NCBI RefSeq assembly: GCF_000170915.1
Contig: NZ_ABCT01000011.1
Location: 1 to 64,000, forward strand
Direction: 5' to 3'
Source of the DNA: Limnobacter sp. MED105
Lineage (GTDB): Bacteria > Pseudomonadota > Gammaproteobacteria > Burkholderiales > Burkholderiaceae_B
Length of the DNA stretch: 64,000 nucleotides
Shown here in pieces: positions 63,024 through 64,000 of the stretch. Each line of letters begins with the position of its first letter. The stretch's first letter is position 1. A program made the position numbers and the translations under genes. The notes beneath the pieces are model-generated. The model saw only the letters and a program-made list of their open reading frames with translations. It did not search any database and was not told where the DNA came from.

Positions 63024-63839
63024 TTACCAGTAAATAAAAACAGACAGCACGTGCGTAATCAACGCCGCCAGAAGGCCAAATGACAATGGAACGTGGATGG
63101 ATAGCCACAGCTCAAGCCAGTACCGTAAGTGGTAATAACGGCGCAATTGTTTCAAGGCGCGCAATCGCTGCACCTGGTTTCTGTACAGGTCAGAGAGGTT
63201 GTCAGCCTGCGTCATTTCCCGCTGCAGATAATTGACAGCATTCTCGGTGGCGCAGTCTTTAACATTCCCCCTGCGTTGGCTTTTGCGATTGGGGTAAATG
63301 CTTTGTTTGAGTGAAGCAGCGATAACACGCCCGACCATATCAGCTACATTCTTAAGCTGTTTTTGTGCCTCGCGGTCGAGGGTTTGAATTTGTTCCACTA
63401 TTTGTTCGGGACTTTGGCGATTCAGAACGTTCGACATTTCAGTGGGATAACGCAAATAAAAACTGAGTCCCCAAACACCTGTGCCAATGGTTGCCATGGT
63501 CAGCACATACGCCAACGAATGCACGTTCCAGCCAATCTGAAAGCCGGTGTGCAATGTTGCTACCACCGACAAAGCCAAGCCCAAATAAATATGTGCGGAT
63601 ACCCAGCCGCGTAGGTTGCCTGTTTCGTTGGCGTACTGGCGCTTGCGTACACCAAACCACATCAGCCAAACAATGAGTAGGGCACCAATGGTTCCCAGGG
63701 TATAGCCCAGCCAGGTTCCGCCATTGGCATTGATTCTTGGTTGATCGAAAAGGTAGGCAAACGATGAAATGAGCGTCAGCAGCAAGGCCCATTTCAGGAA
63801 AACAAATCGTTTGTAGTTGAACAGGTTGTCCTGAATCAT
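63024..63839 (-). CDS. Predicted dihaem cytochrome b-like membrane protein
   Basis: 271 residues with five likely membrane helices (about 13-31, 44-64, 82-102, 108-129 and 246-270). Two helices each carry two His spaced by 14: His83 and His97 (SAHIYLGL...ATLHTGF), and His249 and His263 (SIHVPLSFG...ITHVLSV). This is the usual layout for two b-type haems. A cytoplasmic helical loop (residues 135-245) lies between. I do not recognise a named family; it may be a quinol-oxidising or -reducing anchor for the decahaem cytochrome encoded next. First gene of the seven-gene operon. No convincing promoter found within 130 bases upstream. Confidence 0.8.
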   Translation of the reverse strand: MIQDNLFNYKRFVFLKWALLLTLISSFAYLFDQPRINANGGTWLGYTLGTIGALLIVWLMWFGVRKRQYANETGNLRGWVSAHIYLGLALSVVATLHTGFQIGWNVHSLAYVLTMATIGTGVWGLSFYLRYPTEMSNVLNRQSPEQIVEQIQTLDREAQKQLKNVADMVGRVIAASLKQSIYPNRKSQRRGNVKDCATENAVNYLQREMTQADNLSDLYRNQVQRLRALKQLRRYYHLRYWLELWLSIHVPLSFGLLAALITHVLSVFIYW

Positions 63840-63911
63840 GTGTTCAGCGCCTAGGCGAATGGTCAGAGGTAATGCTGCTCAGGGTTTACGCTTAATTCTG
63901 TATAGCCGTTA

Positions 63912-63937
63912 ATGTTACGTGATCATTGGTGATGTTA
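63912..63937. repeat. Short direct repeats upstream of the redox operon
   Basis: ATGTTA at 63912-63917 and 63932-63937, 20 bases apart (about two helical turns), 73-98 bases before the cytochrome b-like start. They could be a tandem activator site but may be chance. Confidence 0.25.
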
Positions 63938-63968
63938 GTATCCCTACTTCATGTCTGGGGGTTAACAA

Positions 63969-64000
63969 TTGAGTCTTGACGTGGCCTTTGTCGGCTTTAT
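63969..64000 (+). CDS. Possible gene start cut by window edge
   Basis: TTG at 63969 opens a frame reading MSLDVAFVGF before the window ends, with GGGGG 7 bases upstream. Divergent to the redox operon. Ten residues give no family. The hydrophobic run would fit a membrane protein but this is speculative. Confidence 0.3.
   Translation, partial: MSLDVAFVGF

Overview
The window looks like a chromosomal segment of a Burkholderiales-type betaproteobacterium. The evidence is the mltD-gloB-methyltransferase-rnhA-dnaQ gene order, the H-NS protein of the short betaproteobacterial type, O-succinylhomoserine sulfhydrylase beside gltX, and a moderate base composition. A sulfur-handling pair (TauE-type exporter and persulfide dioxygenase) and lipid-oxidation genes would suit a Limnobacter-like thiosulfate-oxidising heterotroph. 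That genus is a guess from general knowledge, not shown by the sequence. I saw no tRNA, rRNA, insertion sequence, phage or CRISPR array.

Layout. 1-9.8 kb: lipid and oxidation genes (TetR, short-chain dehydrogenase, MpaB-type oxygenase, AidB, a second TetR and an acyl-CoA dehydrogenase with a readable operator-promoter), a three-domain FkbM protein, and several small unknowns including a YjfB-like protein. 10.1-16.8 kb: a compact chemosensory operon (transmembrane receptor, soluble receptor, CheY, STAS, CheA, CheW) followed by an outer-membrane protein, without cheR or cheB. 16.8-19.6 kb: sulfur genes, an isochorismatase-like hydrolase and H-NS. 19.6-22.3 kb: metZ and gltX. 22.4-29.6 kb: a Tat-exported M15-like peptidase and a complete peptide-type ABC importer. 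29.6-36 kb: conserved housekeeping block (mltD, gloB, methyltransferase, rnhA, dnaQ, AsmA).

36.1-49.5 kb: a run of same-strand, closely spaced genes that combines cyclic-nucleotide signalling with surface-protein export: cNMP-binding patatin, class II cyclic-nucleotide phosphodiesterase, TpsB transporter, 1794-residue TpsA exoprotein, double-FecR protein and a CHASE2 adenylate/guanylate cyclase.

49.5-63.8 kb: on the other strand, a seven-gene redox operon. It encodes a dihaem cytochrome b-like membrane protein, a membrane-anchored decahaem cytochrome, a lipoprotein with two HbpS/GlcG-like domains, a beta-barrel with an SH3-like domain, a 1299-residue decahaem cytochrome with a C-terminal LVIVD-type propeller, a pentahaem cytochrome, and a cytoplasmic FAD protein with two cNMP-binding domains and four [4Fe-4S] motifs. 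By motif count this is 25 c-type haems and two possible b-type haems. It reads as an electron-transfer route across the envelope, and the cNMP domains of its cytoplasmic partner suggest a link to the neighbouring cyclase operon. This pair of operons is the best candidate for an undescribed system here.
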